Positions 27,409 through 36,638 of a DNA stretch of 64,000 nt are shown here, piece after piece. Numbering within the stretch: the first letter of the stretch is position 1; every line of letters starts with the position of its first letter. The stretch is from Planctomycetaceae bacterium (lineage in GTDB: Bacteria > Planctomycetota > Planctomycetia > Planctomycetales > Planctomycetaceae): NCBI GenBank assembly GCA_041398825.1, contig JAWKTX010000006.1, forward strand, positions 356,823 through 420,822, given 5' to 3'. Under the pieces are notes generated by a model, which did not search any database, was not told the DNA's origin, and saw only the letters and a list, made by a program, of their open reading frames with translations. The position numbers and the translations under genes were made by a program.

Positions 27409-28341
27409 ATGAGTGAATTAGCGATCGAAATTCCGGCGTTCGAGCCTGAGAACGGACAAGGCAGGCAGGCCGACGAACCAATACGATTCGTGGTCCGATA
27501 CGGCACAATGCGTTTGCTCGGTGATTTCGAAGCAAAGCGCCAAACGCTCCGTCGGGGCGATGAAGTTGTTGTTCGTTCTGATCGCGGAATGGAATGGGGA
27601 ACAATCCTGTGCCCCGCAACAGAAAATACGTCCGAATGGCTTGGACAAAACAAATCCGCCGGCGGCAGAGTGCTTCGGCTGGCTTCAGATGAAGATCGGA
27701 AGTCGCGTTTTGAGAATTCAGAGAGAGAGAAGAGGTATTTTGCCGCCGCCGCTCAAATGATCAAAGACCGATCGCTGCAGATGCAGTTGATCGACGTTGA
27801 GCAGATCTTCGGTGGCGAACGGATCATCTTCTACTATCTCAGTGAGAAGCGAGTCGACTTTCGGGAACTGGTCAAGCAGATGGCGCGCGAATTCAATACT
27901 CGCATTGAAATGCGCCAGATTGGAATTCGCGACGAAGCGAAACTGCTGGCCGACTACGGAGATTGTGGAAAGCCAGTCTGCTGCAACACGCATCTTCAGG
28001 AAATGCCACCAGTTTCCATGAAGATGGCAAAGCTGCAGAAAGCCACACTCGACCCGAACAAAATCTCCGGTCGCTGTGGCCGGCTTAAGTGTTGTCTTCG
28101 GTACGAATACGATACCTACGAAGAGCATCGTCGCGAATTGCCGCCAATTGGCAGCACCGTGATCACGAAGGCAGGGCAGGCACGCGTGATTGGTCAGGAA
28201 TTACTCGCCAGAAAGCTGCTTGTCTCTTACGAGGACGGCCGCAGGATCATGACCGATGAATCCGACATAGTCACCGTAATCTCGCGAGGAGGTAAGGGGA
28301 GAAAAAACCCCAGACAGGAACAGGAGCAAAATGAGGAATAG
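27409..28341 (+). CDS. PSP1 C-terminal domain protein (RicT/YaaT-like)
   Basis: Relative of B. subtilis RicT, part of a complex that assists RNase Y and developmental phosphorelays and binds [4Fe-4S] clusters. The PSP1 region starts IRFVVRYGTMRLLGDFEAKR. The characteristic Cys-rich segment is GDCGKPVCCNTHLQ and SGRCGRLKCCLRYEYDTYEE. A short charged tail follows. The ATG at 27409 gives 310 aa and begins just before the conserved part; an ATG at 27292 with AAAGG upstream is a possible longer start. No ricA or ricF homologue is adjacent. Confidence 0.82.
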   Translation: MSELAIEIPAFEPENGQGRQADEPIRFVVRYGTMRLLGDFEAKRQTLRRGDEVVVRSDRGMEWGTILCPATENTSEWLGQNKSAGGRVLRLASDEDRKSRFENSEREKRYFAAAAQMIKDRSLQMQLIDVEQIFGGERIIFYYLSEKRVDFRELVKQMAREFNTRIEMRQIGIRDEAKLLADYGDCGKPVCCNTHLQEMPPVSMKMAKLQKATLDPNKISGRCGRLKCCLRYEYDTYEEHRRELPPIGSTVITKAGQARVIGQELLARKLLVSYEDGRRIMTDESDIVTVISRGGKGRKNPRQEQEQNEE

Positions 28342-28433
28342 AGTCTTCATCCCAGTGGAATCTCGTTGTAGAATCGCCACGCATTCTTAACAAATTGAGG
28401 CGTTTCGGCATCCTCTCCGCGGATACAGCGAAA

Positions 28434-28820
28434 ATGACAACTGTCAGAAACCAAATCGGTAAGTCAACATATCACGCGAACGCCTACCGTTTCGTCTTCT
28501 CTGCGCTGCGTTTTACTCAGGAGCAGCTTGGTCGTGATCGGGAACGAGAAGAAACGGGGCACATTTCAGGCCCTGAACTGCTCGACGGAGTCCGCCAGTT
28601 GGCACTTCAGCACTTTGGAATGATGGCGGTACCAGTATTCAACAGTTGGGGAATCCACTCCACCGACGACTTCGGGCACATCGTGTTCGAGCTGATCGAA
28701 CGCGGCGAAATGCGAAAAACTGAGCATGATCAGCTCAGTGATTTCTTCGGCGTCTTCGACTTCCACAAGGCATTCATGGATGATTACAGCATCGACACCA
28801 GTTCGGTGTTCGGGAAATGA
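28434..28820 (+). CDS. TIGR04138-type (Minf_1886 family) conserved protein
   Basis: Small soluble protein found mainly in Planctomycetes and Verrucomicrobia; no function is known. The family pattern is easy to follow: YHANAYRFVFSALRFTQEQL, then HISGPELLDGVRQLALQHFG, then VFNSWGIHSTDDFGHIVFEL and a C-terminal DFFGVFDFHKAF. 128 aa from the ATG at 28434; a TTG at 28395 would add 13 residues. It follows the PSP1 gene by 92 bases on the same strand. Confidence 0.8.
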   Translation: MTTVRNQIGKSTYHANAYRFVFSALRFTQEQLGRDREREETGHISGPELLDGVRQLALQHFGMMAVPVFNSWGIHSTDDFGHIVFELIERGEMRKTEHDQLSDFFGVFDFHKAFMDDYSIDTSSVFGK

Positions 28821-28899
28821 AGCATCCAGGCCCCTTCACTGATCATTCGCCAGCCAGCAACGATTGAGTCGACAGTTTTTGTCTGATCATGACATGCTG

Positions 28900-28933
28900 G
28901 AATGCGGACCGCTTCTGCAGTAGAAGTGCATTC
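28900..28933. terminator. Imperfect hairpin between convergent genes
   Basis: GAATGC and GCATTC enclose CTTCT-GCAGT-AGAAG between the TIGR04138 gene and the converging GH3 gene. The nested inverted repeats could form one bulged hairpin acting in both directions. There is no strong T-run. Confidence 0.3.
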
Positions 28934-28969
28934 CGAAAAGTATGTTGGGGCCGTCCGGTCCTGGTTTCT

Positions 28970-30697
28970 TCAGGCTGTTCCACACGCCTTCAGGAACAGA
29001 CTTTCGAACTGAGGGTCTGGCAGCAGACAGGGATGCTTGTATTGTTCCACGCTTCCGCCCCCCCGCTGCGTTCGACTTGCAGTGAATTGATCCCACCGGG
29101 CGCGATCGAGAAGCTGGCACGTCACCGGCGCCAATCTTCCGGTTTCGCGTTTCTCGCGATACTCAAGATTTGCATTGCGTAATTCGGTGTCAGTTCCAGC
29201 CGCCAGTTCGGCAAGTTTGTCAGTGTCTACCCTCAGCTGTTGCTGGTCAGGGTAATCGACCAGATCGACAAACAGAACGTATCCGGGCGGTTCGTTCCAT
29301 TGCGGGGTCATCGTAAAGAGTCGGAGCTGAAGCTGAAGGGCGTCTGCCGATGTCCGCACCGCCTGAACCACCTGCGATTCGGCAATCTTCTCGCCTGTGA
29401 TACTCGAAATGTGCGCGCCCTTGTGCAGGAACTCCAGCATCGGGGTTGAGCCATGAAAGCCGACACACCTGACAACATCCTTGATGTTGTACCGATACAG
29501 CCCGGAGCTTGTGGTCAGCAGAATGAAGTATTCCTGCCCTTCCTGAAGTTCCTGTGCCAACAGGGTTACCGGCGTGCTGCTCTGGGATTCCGCAACTGGC
29601 AGGAACTCGAAGAAATGGGTTTGTACTTCCAGAACTCCGGCGGAGGAATCGTTGTGAATGGGCATCGTCATTCTTCCTTCGCTCGCATGAAGTCCATGAT
29701 CCCTTACGACGATTCCGGGAAAAAGCCGGCGCAGCCGCGAAACGTAGGCGCCGGCACTTCCACCACACCAGACCCCCAAAGCAACCAAATCGGGCCACAC
29801 GTCCATTGGAGAAAGTGTCCCGCGTTGCGTCAGAAGTGATTCCAGTTGCCGGGATCGGTTTCGATCGGGACGCAGTTTCAGTCTGGCGGCAGACGCAGCG
29901 GCTGCATCAGTTGGGTTTTCAAGGCAACCCGTCATCGTGCCATCGTGGATGTCCCGAACGAGCCACTCGGCTTTTGATTCCAGTAACTCAACCATCTGAA
30001 GCACGGTGCTCGGGTTGGCAGTAATGACCATGCCCACAAATGGGTCCTGAATGGCGTACTTCAGCGCGGCGTACTTCTTGACATCCGAATCTGTCACGTG
30101 CGCAATTTCGGATGGCACCGAATACATTGAACGCACGATTCGGCCCTGCATGGCAGCGACCAAACCGCTGATATTTCCACATGGTGTGCCGTCAGGGGCA
30201 AGAAAACGCTTATGACTGCTTGTGATCTGCACCATATTCAGGGGTTGAAGCTGAGGGTACTCGAAGTAAAGGCCGATCCCCCAGTTCTGCCATCCCCGAC
30301 GATAATCATTGACAAACTGCTGTGTGACCGGAATCAACTTTGAATCTGCAGTGGTCCCGCTCGTCAGTGCGAACATCAACAGCTTGTTGTCTTGACCAAG
30401 CAACGCATTGTGCTGGCCGTTCTTCACCTTCTCCACGTACGGTTGCACGAGCTCGAACCCTGCAACAGGGACCTGACGACGAAATTCCTCAACGGTCGTT
30501 CCCGCGTTCAAGCCAAAATCGCGCGAGAACTGTGTCCCGGAATTGAGTGCCAGAAGGCGGTTGAGTGTCGCTGTCTGCTCCGCCGCACAGCCGATTCTCG
30601 TAGCCTCCAGAAATGAGTCTCTCTGCCGAAGAATCGATCGCCGATGGGATGTGCCCAGGATTTGTCGAAGGCGATTTCTGAGGGGGAGGTTCGTCAT
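28970..30697 (-). CDS. GH3 family acyl-adenylate-forming protein
   Basis: Bacterial relative of the plant GH3 acyl-acid-amido synthetases, which adenylate a carboxylic acid and join it to an amino acid. The ATP motif is MFALTSGTTADSKLIPVT. Further family blocks are AALKYAIQDPFVGMVITANP, EVQTHFFEFLPV and FILLTTSSGLYRYNIKDVVR. 575 aa from the ATG at 30697, with GGAG nine bases upstream; longer starts lack a site. Bacterial members are mostly uncharacterised; a hormone role is not implied. No biosynthetic partner genes are adjacent. Confidence 0.88.
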   Translation of the reverse strand: MTNLPLRNRLRQILGTSHRRSILRQRDSFLEATRIGCAAEQTATLNRLLALNSGTQFSRDFGLNAGTTVEEFRRQVPVAGFELVQPYVEKVKNGQHNALLGQDNKLLMFALTSGTTADSKLIPVTQQFVNDYRRGWQNWGIGLYFEYPQLQPLNMVQITSSHKRFLAPDGTPCGNISGLVAAMQGRIVRSMYSVPSEIAHVTDSDVKKYAALKYAIQDPFVGMVITANPSTVLQMVELLESKAEWLVRDIHDGTMTGCLENPTDAAAASAARLKLRPDRNRSRQLESLLTQRGTLSPMDVWPDLVALGVWCGGSAGAYVSRLRRLFPGIVVRDHGLHASEGRMTMPIHNDSSAGVLEVQTHFFEFLPVAESQSSTPVTLLAQELQEGQEYFILLTTSSGLYRYNIKDVVRCVGFHGSTPMLEFLHKGAHISSITGEKIAESQVVQAVRTSADALQLQLRLFTMTPQWNEPPGYVLFVDLVDYPDQQQLRVDTDKLAELAAGTDTELRNANLEYREKRETGRLAPVTCQLLDRARWDQFTASRTQRGGGSVEQYKHPCLLPDPQFESLFLKACGTA

Positions 30698-30821
30698 CAG
30701 TGTCTCCGCGTCGTCAGGTTCAATGCCGCGATAATTCAACAAAGAAAGCCATCTCCGGTTATGAAACCGAACATGGCTTTCCTGCAAATCCACTTCTGTT
30801 CGTCAGATCGACGCGAACAGA

Positions 30822-31049
30822 TTACTTCTTCTTTTTCTTGGCGTCTTTTTCGTCGCCCTCTTCTTTTGTCTTCTTGGGTTTCTTGCCGGTGACGGCCTTT
30901 GCAACACGGACCTTCGGAAGGCCAACCGGACTTCGTCCAGCTACCCAGCGATCCTCCTCGATCAGCTGTGCAATCCGCTCACCACGCGTCAAAACGTTCC
31001 GCGTGCGAGACAGGCCAACGCGAGACTTCAGGGTCTTATCAATCGACAC
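30822..31049 (-). CDS. Small basic protein of the PVC group
   Basis: A 75-aa protein with the PVC-group pattern SIDKTLKS, LSRTRNVLTRGERIAQLIEE, and GRSPVGLPKVRVAK. These proteins are annotated simply as 'small basic protein' and may be linked to the ribosome; the function is not established. The start is the GTG at 31049: it gives the family N-terminus (V-SIDK) and has GGAG nine bases upstream. The C-terminus carries an extra Lys/Glu-rich tail (KKPKKTKEEGDEKDAKKKKK). It is 124 bases upstream of the GH3 gene on the same strand. Confidence 0.8.
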   Translation of the reverse strand: MSIDKTLKSRVGLSRTRNVLTRGERIAQLIEEDRWVAGRSPVGLPKVRVAKAVTGKKPKKTKEEGDEKDAKKKKK

Positions 31050-31187
31050 GACTTCATACTCCAGTTCAATTCCGCATCCGAGTAACGCAAGGGCCGGGAG
31101 TGTATCGTCCATCCTGCGACATCTCAACTAACACTTTCCCGCTTTTTTGACCTAATTCCAAGGCTGGCAAAGAGATTTGGTCCTGAT

Positions 31188-31286
31188 TAGCAGCCTGTTG
31201 AAAACGGGACTGGCTCGAGCAGGAGACCTTGAAACACGATGGTTTCCACTCGTCCTGCGTGCCTGTCCCGGTTTTTCAACGGACAG
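31188..31286. repeat. Dispersed ~98-bp palindromic element, copy 2 (complete)
   Basis: From TAGCAGCCTGTTGAAAACGG to GTTTTTCAACGGACAG, this matches the copy at 5696-5793 over its whole length with scattered substitutions (for example GGAGACCTTGAAACACGATG against GGAGACCATAAAAAACCATG). It lies 13 bases from the 3' end of the minus-strand lipoprotein gene, between it and the small-basic-protein gene. Same orientation as copy 1. Confidence 0.85.
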
Positions 31287-31298
31287 TTAGCATCTGGC

Positions 31299-33869
31299 CT
31301 AGGGTGTCGCTGACCCTGAACCGGCATTCGGTACCGGGGCATCCTTTGGGTCATGCGCTTCCACAACAATAATCTCAACACTGTATGAATTTCCACCCGC
31401 ACCACCCCCGGGTGCGCCAAATTCACCGCCACCGTAGTTCCCCTGAGCTGGGCCGGCCTGCTGAATAACAACGTCCATTGAACGGCGATTACCATTGGGT
31501 TCCGCCTTAACGCCGTCCACCCAGAGAATCCCCCGTTGCTGGTTCGGGCGAACGAATCCAGTTGCTCGCGATTCATAGTGTTCGACCAGCGCCTGCTGGT
31601 CCTTCACGTTTGCAGGAACGAAACTGGCTCGCGCGTAGTAGACTTTGACGGGATCAGGAGCAGAACTGCCCAGCGCATTTCCGCTTTCTCCGGGCAGATG
31701 CAGCAGGATGGCCGCTTCGAGAACCGCATTCTTGTGCAGGCGAACGGGGATCACCCCATCGTATCTGGGCTGACTGAGGGCCGCTTGTTTGAGTCGATCT
31801 CTCAGGTTCAGAACCATATCTTCAGACGCTGTCGTCCACGAGTCAGGAGGCGCCTGCTGATTTGCGTTCCGGGCTGGTCTGGCCCGTGGAAGTGCTTTCA
31901 GTGCCAGAAGCAGGCCAGGATCTTTTGCCAATTGGCTGAAAAGACCTTTGGCAGACATGCCGGTTGCCCCGATCGCATGCCATCGGGTGAACGCCTCAAA
32001 TATGGCGTGACGGATCTTATCCGAGGGCATGGTTGAGGCCAGCACCAGCACGTCGGCCGCTGACTCCGGGTCGCTGGCCCCGGCAAGTTGTTGAAGGACA
32101 AGATCCGTGATTTCGGGTCTCCAGAGAAATGCTGACGCTTTCGAAAGTTGCTCCGCGGTCATTGGGACTTCAGGAAGATCCGGGACAACCTGAGCTGTCT
32201 GATTTCCCTGTGGACTGCCATACATATCGCCGCCATCGTACATCTCTCCTCCGCCTGAACCACTGCCCATATCCGGCGGTCCCATACCCATTCCGGGAGC
32301 ACCAGAGCCCATCCCGTATCCGTATCCATTCGTGGAACTGCCTGCGGGGTTCGTGGCCGACGTGGCTGCAGCCTGTCCGGGCGTGCTCATGCCACACAAC
32401 GTTTCCATTGATTGGCCGGAAACGGCGGCAATCGTTCTCAATACCGCTGACTTTGAAACTGGCGGCAACGGCGTGGAACCATCCAGAAGTGCGATAATCG
32501 CCTGCGATGCATTTGGAGAGGGACCTTCGAGTCGATTCATCAAGTCGAATACGATCAGTTGGATCGACTCCGTTTGGTCAATCGGAGTCTTCACCTGTTC
32601 GGTGAGAATTCCAAGCAGTCCCTGCCACGCGGCAGGGCTGTCATTGTTCAGCAGACCGTGAACCACAGACTCTACCAATTGACGATCCGTCAGTTTTCCA
32701 AGTGTTCCGCTGGACGGATTCTGTCCACCATAACCACCATTCGAAGGATACCCTCCCTGCATACCCGGGTATCCGCCGCCATAACCGTAACCGGGCTGCG
32801 TACCTCCGCCGCCCTGACCACCGGACGTCCTCGTCTGGCCGCCGTTTGACCCGGCGCTCAAAGGAGGCTGCGGCATGTAAGCGACGGATGCCTCCAGAAT
32901 CATCGCAGTGATTGAATCCACAGGAACATTGTCAGCAATTGTTAATCCCTGCAATGGAATTGTCGTTCCCGGGCGATAGAACGACTGCGGGGTAGAAGCC
33001 CCGCCACTGTTTGACGAACCGCCACTGTTTGACGAACCGCCACTGTTTGACGAACCGCCGCTGGCGTCAGAACGCAGTGGAGGGCGTCCGGGAAGACCAC
33101 TTCCGCCGCCACCGCCATTTATCGCCCCGGGAGCCGGTCCCATTCCAGGATAGCCGGCGCCGGGATTGCCAATCGCGGCCGCACTGCCGCCGGATGAATC
33201 TCCCATTTCTCCCGAACCCATGGCCCCCGGAACGCCACCTGGACCATACATATCGCCCTCTCCACTTCCGGCATATCCATCATACCCGCCGTTATAACCT
33301 CCGTTGTTTGTGTTCTGTCGCGGGGATTCCAGACTGACAGCCAACAGGCTCGTGAGCAACTCAGCCACCCCGGCATCAGCCGGTTTCGACTTGACCTTCA
33401 GCTCAATGGCATCAACCAGTTGTTCGTCTCGTTCACGGACCGCATTCCTGAAATCCTCATCCGACCAGGAAGCCAAATCTGAAGGACGTGCTGGCAGTGC
33501 AGGCTGCGTTGGAGGGGCACCGCCGTAACCGGAGCCCGGTGGATCGTACCCGAACTCGCCGCCCGGAGGATCGTATCCACCGCCGCTCATGCCTCCCGGA
33601 GTCATATCTCCCATACCATAGCCACCAGCGTCATGCCCTCCGCCGCCTCCCATGATTGCGTCGGGAGTTTCACCTCCCCCAGCGTCTCCTTCACCCCCCG
33701 GCATACTCATGGTTTCGGCCATATCTGCCGCGGGGCCTCCCGCTGCTGCAGCTGCCGAATCAGCAGCTGCCGGCTCCGTGGAGTCGCCACCCCCGCAACC
33801 TGTAATTCCAAGGGCGCACGCCAGTAGCACAGGTGTCAGCTGTCGACAGCTCAATAAATCAACTTTCAC
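31299..33869 (-). CDS. Large Gly-rich lipoprotein, function unknown
   Basis: An 856-aa predicted lipoprotein. The GTG at 33869 has GGAG eight bases upstream and puts the lipobox LGITGC with Cys25 after a short hydrophobic segment. Residues up to about 330 and again 350-400 are dominated by Gly, Ser, Pro, Tyr and Asp (GGGGHDAGGYGMGDM, GYGGGYPGMQGGYPSNGGYG). More ordered helical stretches lie between and after (KLTDRQLVESVVHGLLNN; AEQLSKASAFLWRPEITDLV). The C-terminal ~150 residues look like a beta-rich domain. It contains a short SNSGGS tandem repeat. I recognise no family. Confidence 0.7.
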   Translation of the reverse strand: MKVDLLSCRQLTPVLLACALGITGCGGGDSTEPAAADSAAAAAGGPAADMAETMSMPGGEGDAGGGETPDAIMGGGGGHDAGGYGMGDMTPGGMSGGGYDPPGGEFGYDPPGSGYGGAPPTQPALPARPSDLASWSDEDFRNAVRERDEQLVDAIELKVKSKPADAGVAELLTSLLAVSLESPRQNTNNGGYNGGYDGYAGSGEGDMYGPGGVPGAMGSGEMGDSSGGSAAAIGNPGAGYPGMGPAPGAINGGGGGSGLPGRPPLRSDASGGSSNSGGSSNSGGSSNSGGASTPQSFYRPGTTIPLQGLTIADNVPVDSITAMILEASVAYMPQPPLSAGSNGGQTRTSGGQGGGGTQPGYGYGGGYPGMQGGYPSNGGYGGQNPSSGTLGKLTDRQLVESVVHGLLNNDSPAAWQGLLGILTEQVKTPIDQTESIQLIVFDLMNRLEGPSPNASQAIIALLDGSTPLPPVSKSAVLRTIAAVSGQSMETLCGMSTPGQAAATSATNPAGSSTNGYGYGMGSGAPGMGMGPPDMGSGSGGGEMYDGGDMYGSPQGNQTAQVVPDLPEVPMTAEQLSKASAFLWRPEITDLVLQQLAGASDPESAADVLVLASTMPSDKIRHAIFEAFTRWHAIGATGMSAKGLFSQLAKDPGLLLALKALPRARPARNANQQAPPDSWTTASEDMVLNLRDRLKQAALSQPRYDGVIPVRLHKNAVLEAAILLHLPGESGNALGSSAPDPVKVYYARASFVPANVKDQQALVEHYESRATGFVRPNQQRGILWVDGVKAEPNGNRRSMDVVIQQAGPAQGNYGGGEFGAPGGGAGGNSYSVEIIVVEAHDPKDAPVPNAGSGSATP
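33001..33054. repeat. 18-bp tandem repeat, 3 units, in the Gly-rich lipoprotein gene
   Basis: The unit CCGCCACTGTTTGACGAA occurs three times back to back and encodes SNSGGS on the minus strand. Each unit is six codons, so length changes would stay in frame. Confidence 0.9.
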
Positions 33870-34263
33870 AACACGTGCTCCAATTGGACAGTTCAGACAC
33901 GACGGCCGAAGAGTGGTTTTCCGCGAGATTGGCATTCGCAGAAGCCGCATGTTAGCCGAGCGTAAGCGGATCCGACCAGCGATTCAAGGTTTCGCACGAC
34001 TTTCGTGGCAGGTTCAGTCATTCGGCCAGTTTGGCCGCCGGAGCGACCCGGAGTGCTGCTGATCGCCGAAACGCTCCCCAGTACGATCATCGGTCGTTGA
34101 CAAAACTGCAGCATCACCAATCCCATTTCAATCGCACGTTGACGTGTTTTACTCAATTGGGGTACGGTTATTCCACCATTCAATCCGGGGCGGCGGCGAG
34201 TCGCAAAGGTCCCGTGAGGTGTTCTGACAAATCAGGTCCATGACCGTCGCAGGATTCCAGCTG
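33870..34263. other. Divergent promoter region between the Gly-rich lipoprotein gene and glmS
   Basis: 394 bases between two divergent starts. It must carry both promoters. On the plus strand TTGACG at 34138 is a possible glmS -35 element, but a -10 element at the proper distance is poor. A short hairpin CGGCCA-GTT-TGGCCG lies at 34023-34037. I see no GlmS ribozyme core and no credible gene. Confidence 0.45.
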
Positions 34264-36126
34264 ATGTGTGGAATTGTTGGATACGTTGGATTTCGTGAAG
34301 TTGCAGATTTTCTTCTCGAAGGACTGCATCGCCTTGAGTACCGCGGGTATGACAGTGCCGGAATAGCGGTGCTGAAAGATGGCAGCATCGTCACTCGAAA
34401 GAAAGCCGGTCGCGTCGGAGAACTGGGCCTGCTTGTCAGTCGGGAACCCGTCAGGGGTACGATTGGGATCGGTCACACTCGATGGGCCACGCATGGGGAA
34501 CCGACGGATGTAAATTCCCATCCACATACCGGTGGAGACGGTGAAGTCGCCATTGTTCATAACGGTGTCATTGAAAATTATGACTCGCTGCGAAAACAAT
34601 TGCTGGCTTTAGGGTACGTCTTCAGGTCACAAACAGACACTGAGGTCATTGCTCACCTCATTTCGCACCACCTGGCAGAACAGGTAAAGCTTGGCGAATC
34701 ACCTGACAACAGCATTACCTGCACCAGGGCCGTTGAAGCGACGATCGAACGACTCAAGGGAACCTATGGCCTGGCTGCCGTCTTTCGGGACTGCCCCGAA
34801 ACACTGATTGCGGCTCGGTGTGGAAGTCCGCTGGTCATTGGTGTCGGAAAAGGAGAATTCTTTCTCGCCAGTGACGCCAGCCCGCTCGTTGGTTACACCA
34901 CGGAAGTCGTCTACCTGGCGGATAACGAGATTGCCGTTCTGAAGCCGGAAGGGATGCAGATTGACCATCGCGACACTGGCAACATCCGTCCATCAATCCA
35001 GACGCTGGATCAGGTAACCTCTGATATTGAGCTGGGTGACTTTGAACATTACATGCTGAAAGAGATCTACGAACAACCCCAGACCATTGAAAACGCCATG
35101 CGTGGTCGGCTCGATCCTGAAGCCGCAACCTCTGTGATGGGGGGCCTGAACCTTTCCGCAAAGGACCTGCGGCGAATCGATCGAATTGTTCTGACCGCCT
35201 GTGGAACAAGTTGGCATGCCGGGTTGGTGGGTGAGTACCTGCTGGAAGAATTTGCACGAATGCCCACCGAGGTCGAATATGCGAGCGAACTTCGATATCG
35301 CAATCCACCAATGTCAGACAGGACGCTGATCTTTGCGATTACACAAAGCGGCGAGACTGCGGATACACTGGCAGCAATGCGTGAATGCAAACGCAAAGGG
35401 CACCCGACTCTTGCCATCTGCAATACAGTTGGATCAACAATCGCTCGCGAAGCAGATGGTGGAATTTACCTGCATGCAGGCCCTGAAATTGGCGTTGCAT
35501 CGACGAAGGCCTTTACGTCACAGGTCACAGTGCTCACCCTGCTGGCGCTGCATTTTGCAAGAATGCGACACATGTCGTACCCCGCGGGCAACAGAATTAT
35601 TCGTCAACTTCGGGACATGCCTGAAGTGATGCTCCGGACGCTACAGTGCCACTCCAAAGTCAAGGATGTGGCCGAGCGGTACTACCATTTCAACAACTAC
35701 CTGTATCTGGGACGGTTGTACAATTTTCCGGTTGCCCTGGAAGGCGCTCTGAAGTTGAAGGAGATCAGCTACATCCACGCAGAAGGCTATCCGGCCGCCG
35801 AGATGAAGCATGGGCCGATCGCATTAGTTGACGAACAAACCCCCAGCGTGTTCATTGTGCCTCGTGGTGGCATCTACTCCAAGGTCATCAGCAACATGGA
35901 AGAGATCAAGGCTCGGCGCGGACCAGTCATTGCAATTGCCTGCGAGGGGGATAAGGACGTTGCCAGAGTTGCTGACGAAGTCATCTACGTTCCGGAGGTT
36001 GAAGAATACCTGCAACCACTGGTCTGTGCAGTCCCTTTGCAGTTGCTCAGTTATCACATCGCTTTGCTTCGAGGCTGCAATGTCGACCGCCCCCGCAACC
36101 TCGCAAAAAGTGTTACGGTGGAATAA
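34264..36126 (+). CDS. glmS: Glutamine--fructose-6-phosphate aminotransferase (isomerizing)
   Basis: Makes glucosamine-6-phosphate from fructose-6-phosphate and glutamine, the first step toward UDP-GlcNAc, peptidoglycan and lipid A. The N-terminal Ntn amidotransferase starts MCGIVGYVG with the Cys nucleophile right after Met; HTRWATHGEPTDVNSHPH and HNGVIENYDSL are the glutamine-site blocks. Two SIS sugar-isomerase domains follow (LTACGTSWHAGLVGEYLLEE, AITQSGETADTLAAM). The end PRNLAKSVTVE is the family C-terminus. 620 aa; AGGA lies nine bases before the ATG at 34264, and the eight codons before it are not used. Confidence 0.97.
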   Translation: MCGIVGYVGFREVADFLLEGLHRLEYRGYDSAGIAVLKDGSIVTRKKAGRVGELGLLVSREPVRGTIGIGHTRWATHGEPTDVNSHPHTGGDGEVAIVHNGVIENYDSLRKQLLALGYVFRSQTDTEVIAHLISHHLAEQVKLGESPDNSITCTRAVEATIERLKGTYGLAAVFRDCPETLIAARCGSPLVIGVGKGEFFLASDASPLVGYTTEVVYLADNEIAVLKPEGMQIDHRDTGNIRPSIQTLDQVTSDIELGDFEHYMLKEIYEQPQTIENAMRGRLDPEAATSVMGGLNLSAKDLRRIDRIVLTACGTSWHAGLVGEYLLEEFARMPTEVEYASELRYRNPPMSDRTLIFAITQSGETADTLAAMRECKRKGHPTLAICNTVGSTIAREADGGIYLHAGPEIGVASTKAFTSQVTVLTLLALHFARMRHMSYPAGNRIIRQLRDMPEVMLRTLQCHSKVKDVAERYYHFNNYLYLGRLYNFPVALEGALKLKEISYIHAEGYPAAEMKHGPIALVDEQTPSVFIVPRGGIYSKVISNMEEIKARRGPVIAIACEGDKDVARVADEVIYVPEVEEYLQPLVCAVPLQLLSYHIALLRGCNVDRPRNLAKSVTVE

Positions 36127-36245
36127 GCCGACTGCTTTGCTGATTCACAGAATCGGAGACCATTCAGGCAGCGTCGCGGCGATTCCGAGCCAGAGTCGTG
36201 GGTTCGCGATACGTTCGTACCGCAGAAATCCCTGCGGATGATACG

Positions 36246-36638
36246 CTACAAGGTTTTTCTACGGAGTTGTTCCTGCTGGATTGCGGCGAACAACGCCAGA
36301 TAGTCCTTCGGTGGGTTCCTGCGGCTGGAATTGAATGGATCAGAAAAGTGGATTCCCAGCTTTCCCTCTCCGGCGTGCACAATTTCTCCGCGGCAGCACG
36401 CCTGAAAATTTTCATGTGGCGTGAGTAATTGAATCGACACGCCAACGGTTATACCAGGCAGGAATCGAGGCACGCCCTGTGGCGGGACTGTCAGAATTCC
36501 TGTATGGCTGATATTCAGTACGCGAACCCCAAAGCTCACAGTCTCCGTGCGTATCTGACAGAGAAGCGGAAATCCTTCCTCCAGCTTCACACGGAACGCC
36601 GACCGGCGGCTTGAAGCGAGTTGACCAGGTATGTTCAT
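36246..36638 (-). CDS. PilZ-domain protein, probable c-di-GMP binder
   Basis: A 130-aa single-domain protein. It has both c-di-GMP motifs of PilZ: RSAFR (RxxxR, about residues 12-16) and NISHTG (D/N-x-S-x-x-G) about 30 residues later, followed by the beta-barrel end GKLGIHFSDPF. Such proteins bind cyclic di-GMP and adjust motility, secretion or polysaccharide synthesis. It lies alone on the minus strand between glmS and the NamZ gene, so its target is unknown; the flagellar genes at 9-13 kb are a possible but unproven link. Confidence 0.8.
   Translation of the reverse strand: MNIPGQLASSRRSAFRVKLEEGFPLLCQIRTETVSFGVRVLNISHTGILTVPPQGVPRFLPGITVGVSIQLLTPHENFQACCRGEIVHAGEGKLGIHFSDPFNSSRRNPPKDYLALFAAIQQEQLRRKTL

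Noticed and set aside
33893..34183. 96-codon minus-strand frame upstream of the Gly-rich lipoprotein gene
   Set aside because: Runs through the divergent promoter region and overlaps nothing conserved; no homology pattern seen. It remains a weak possibility.
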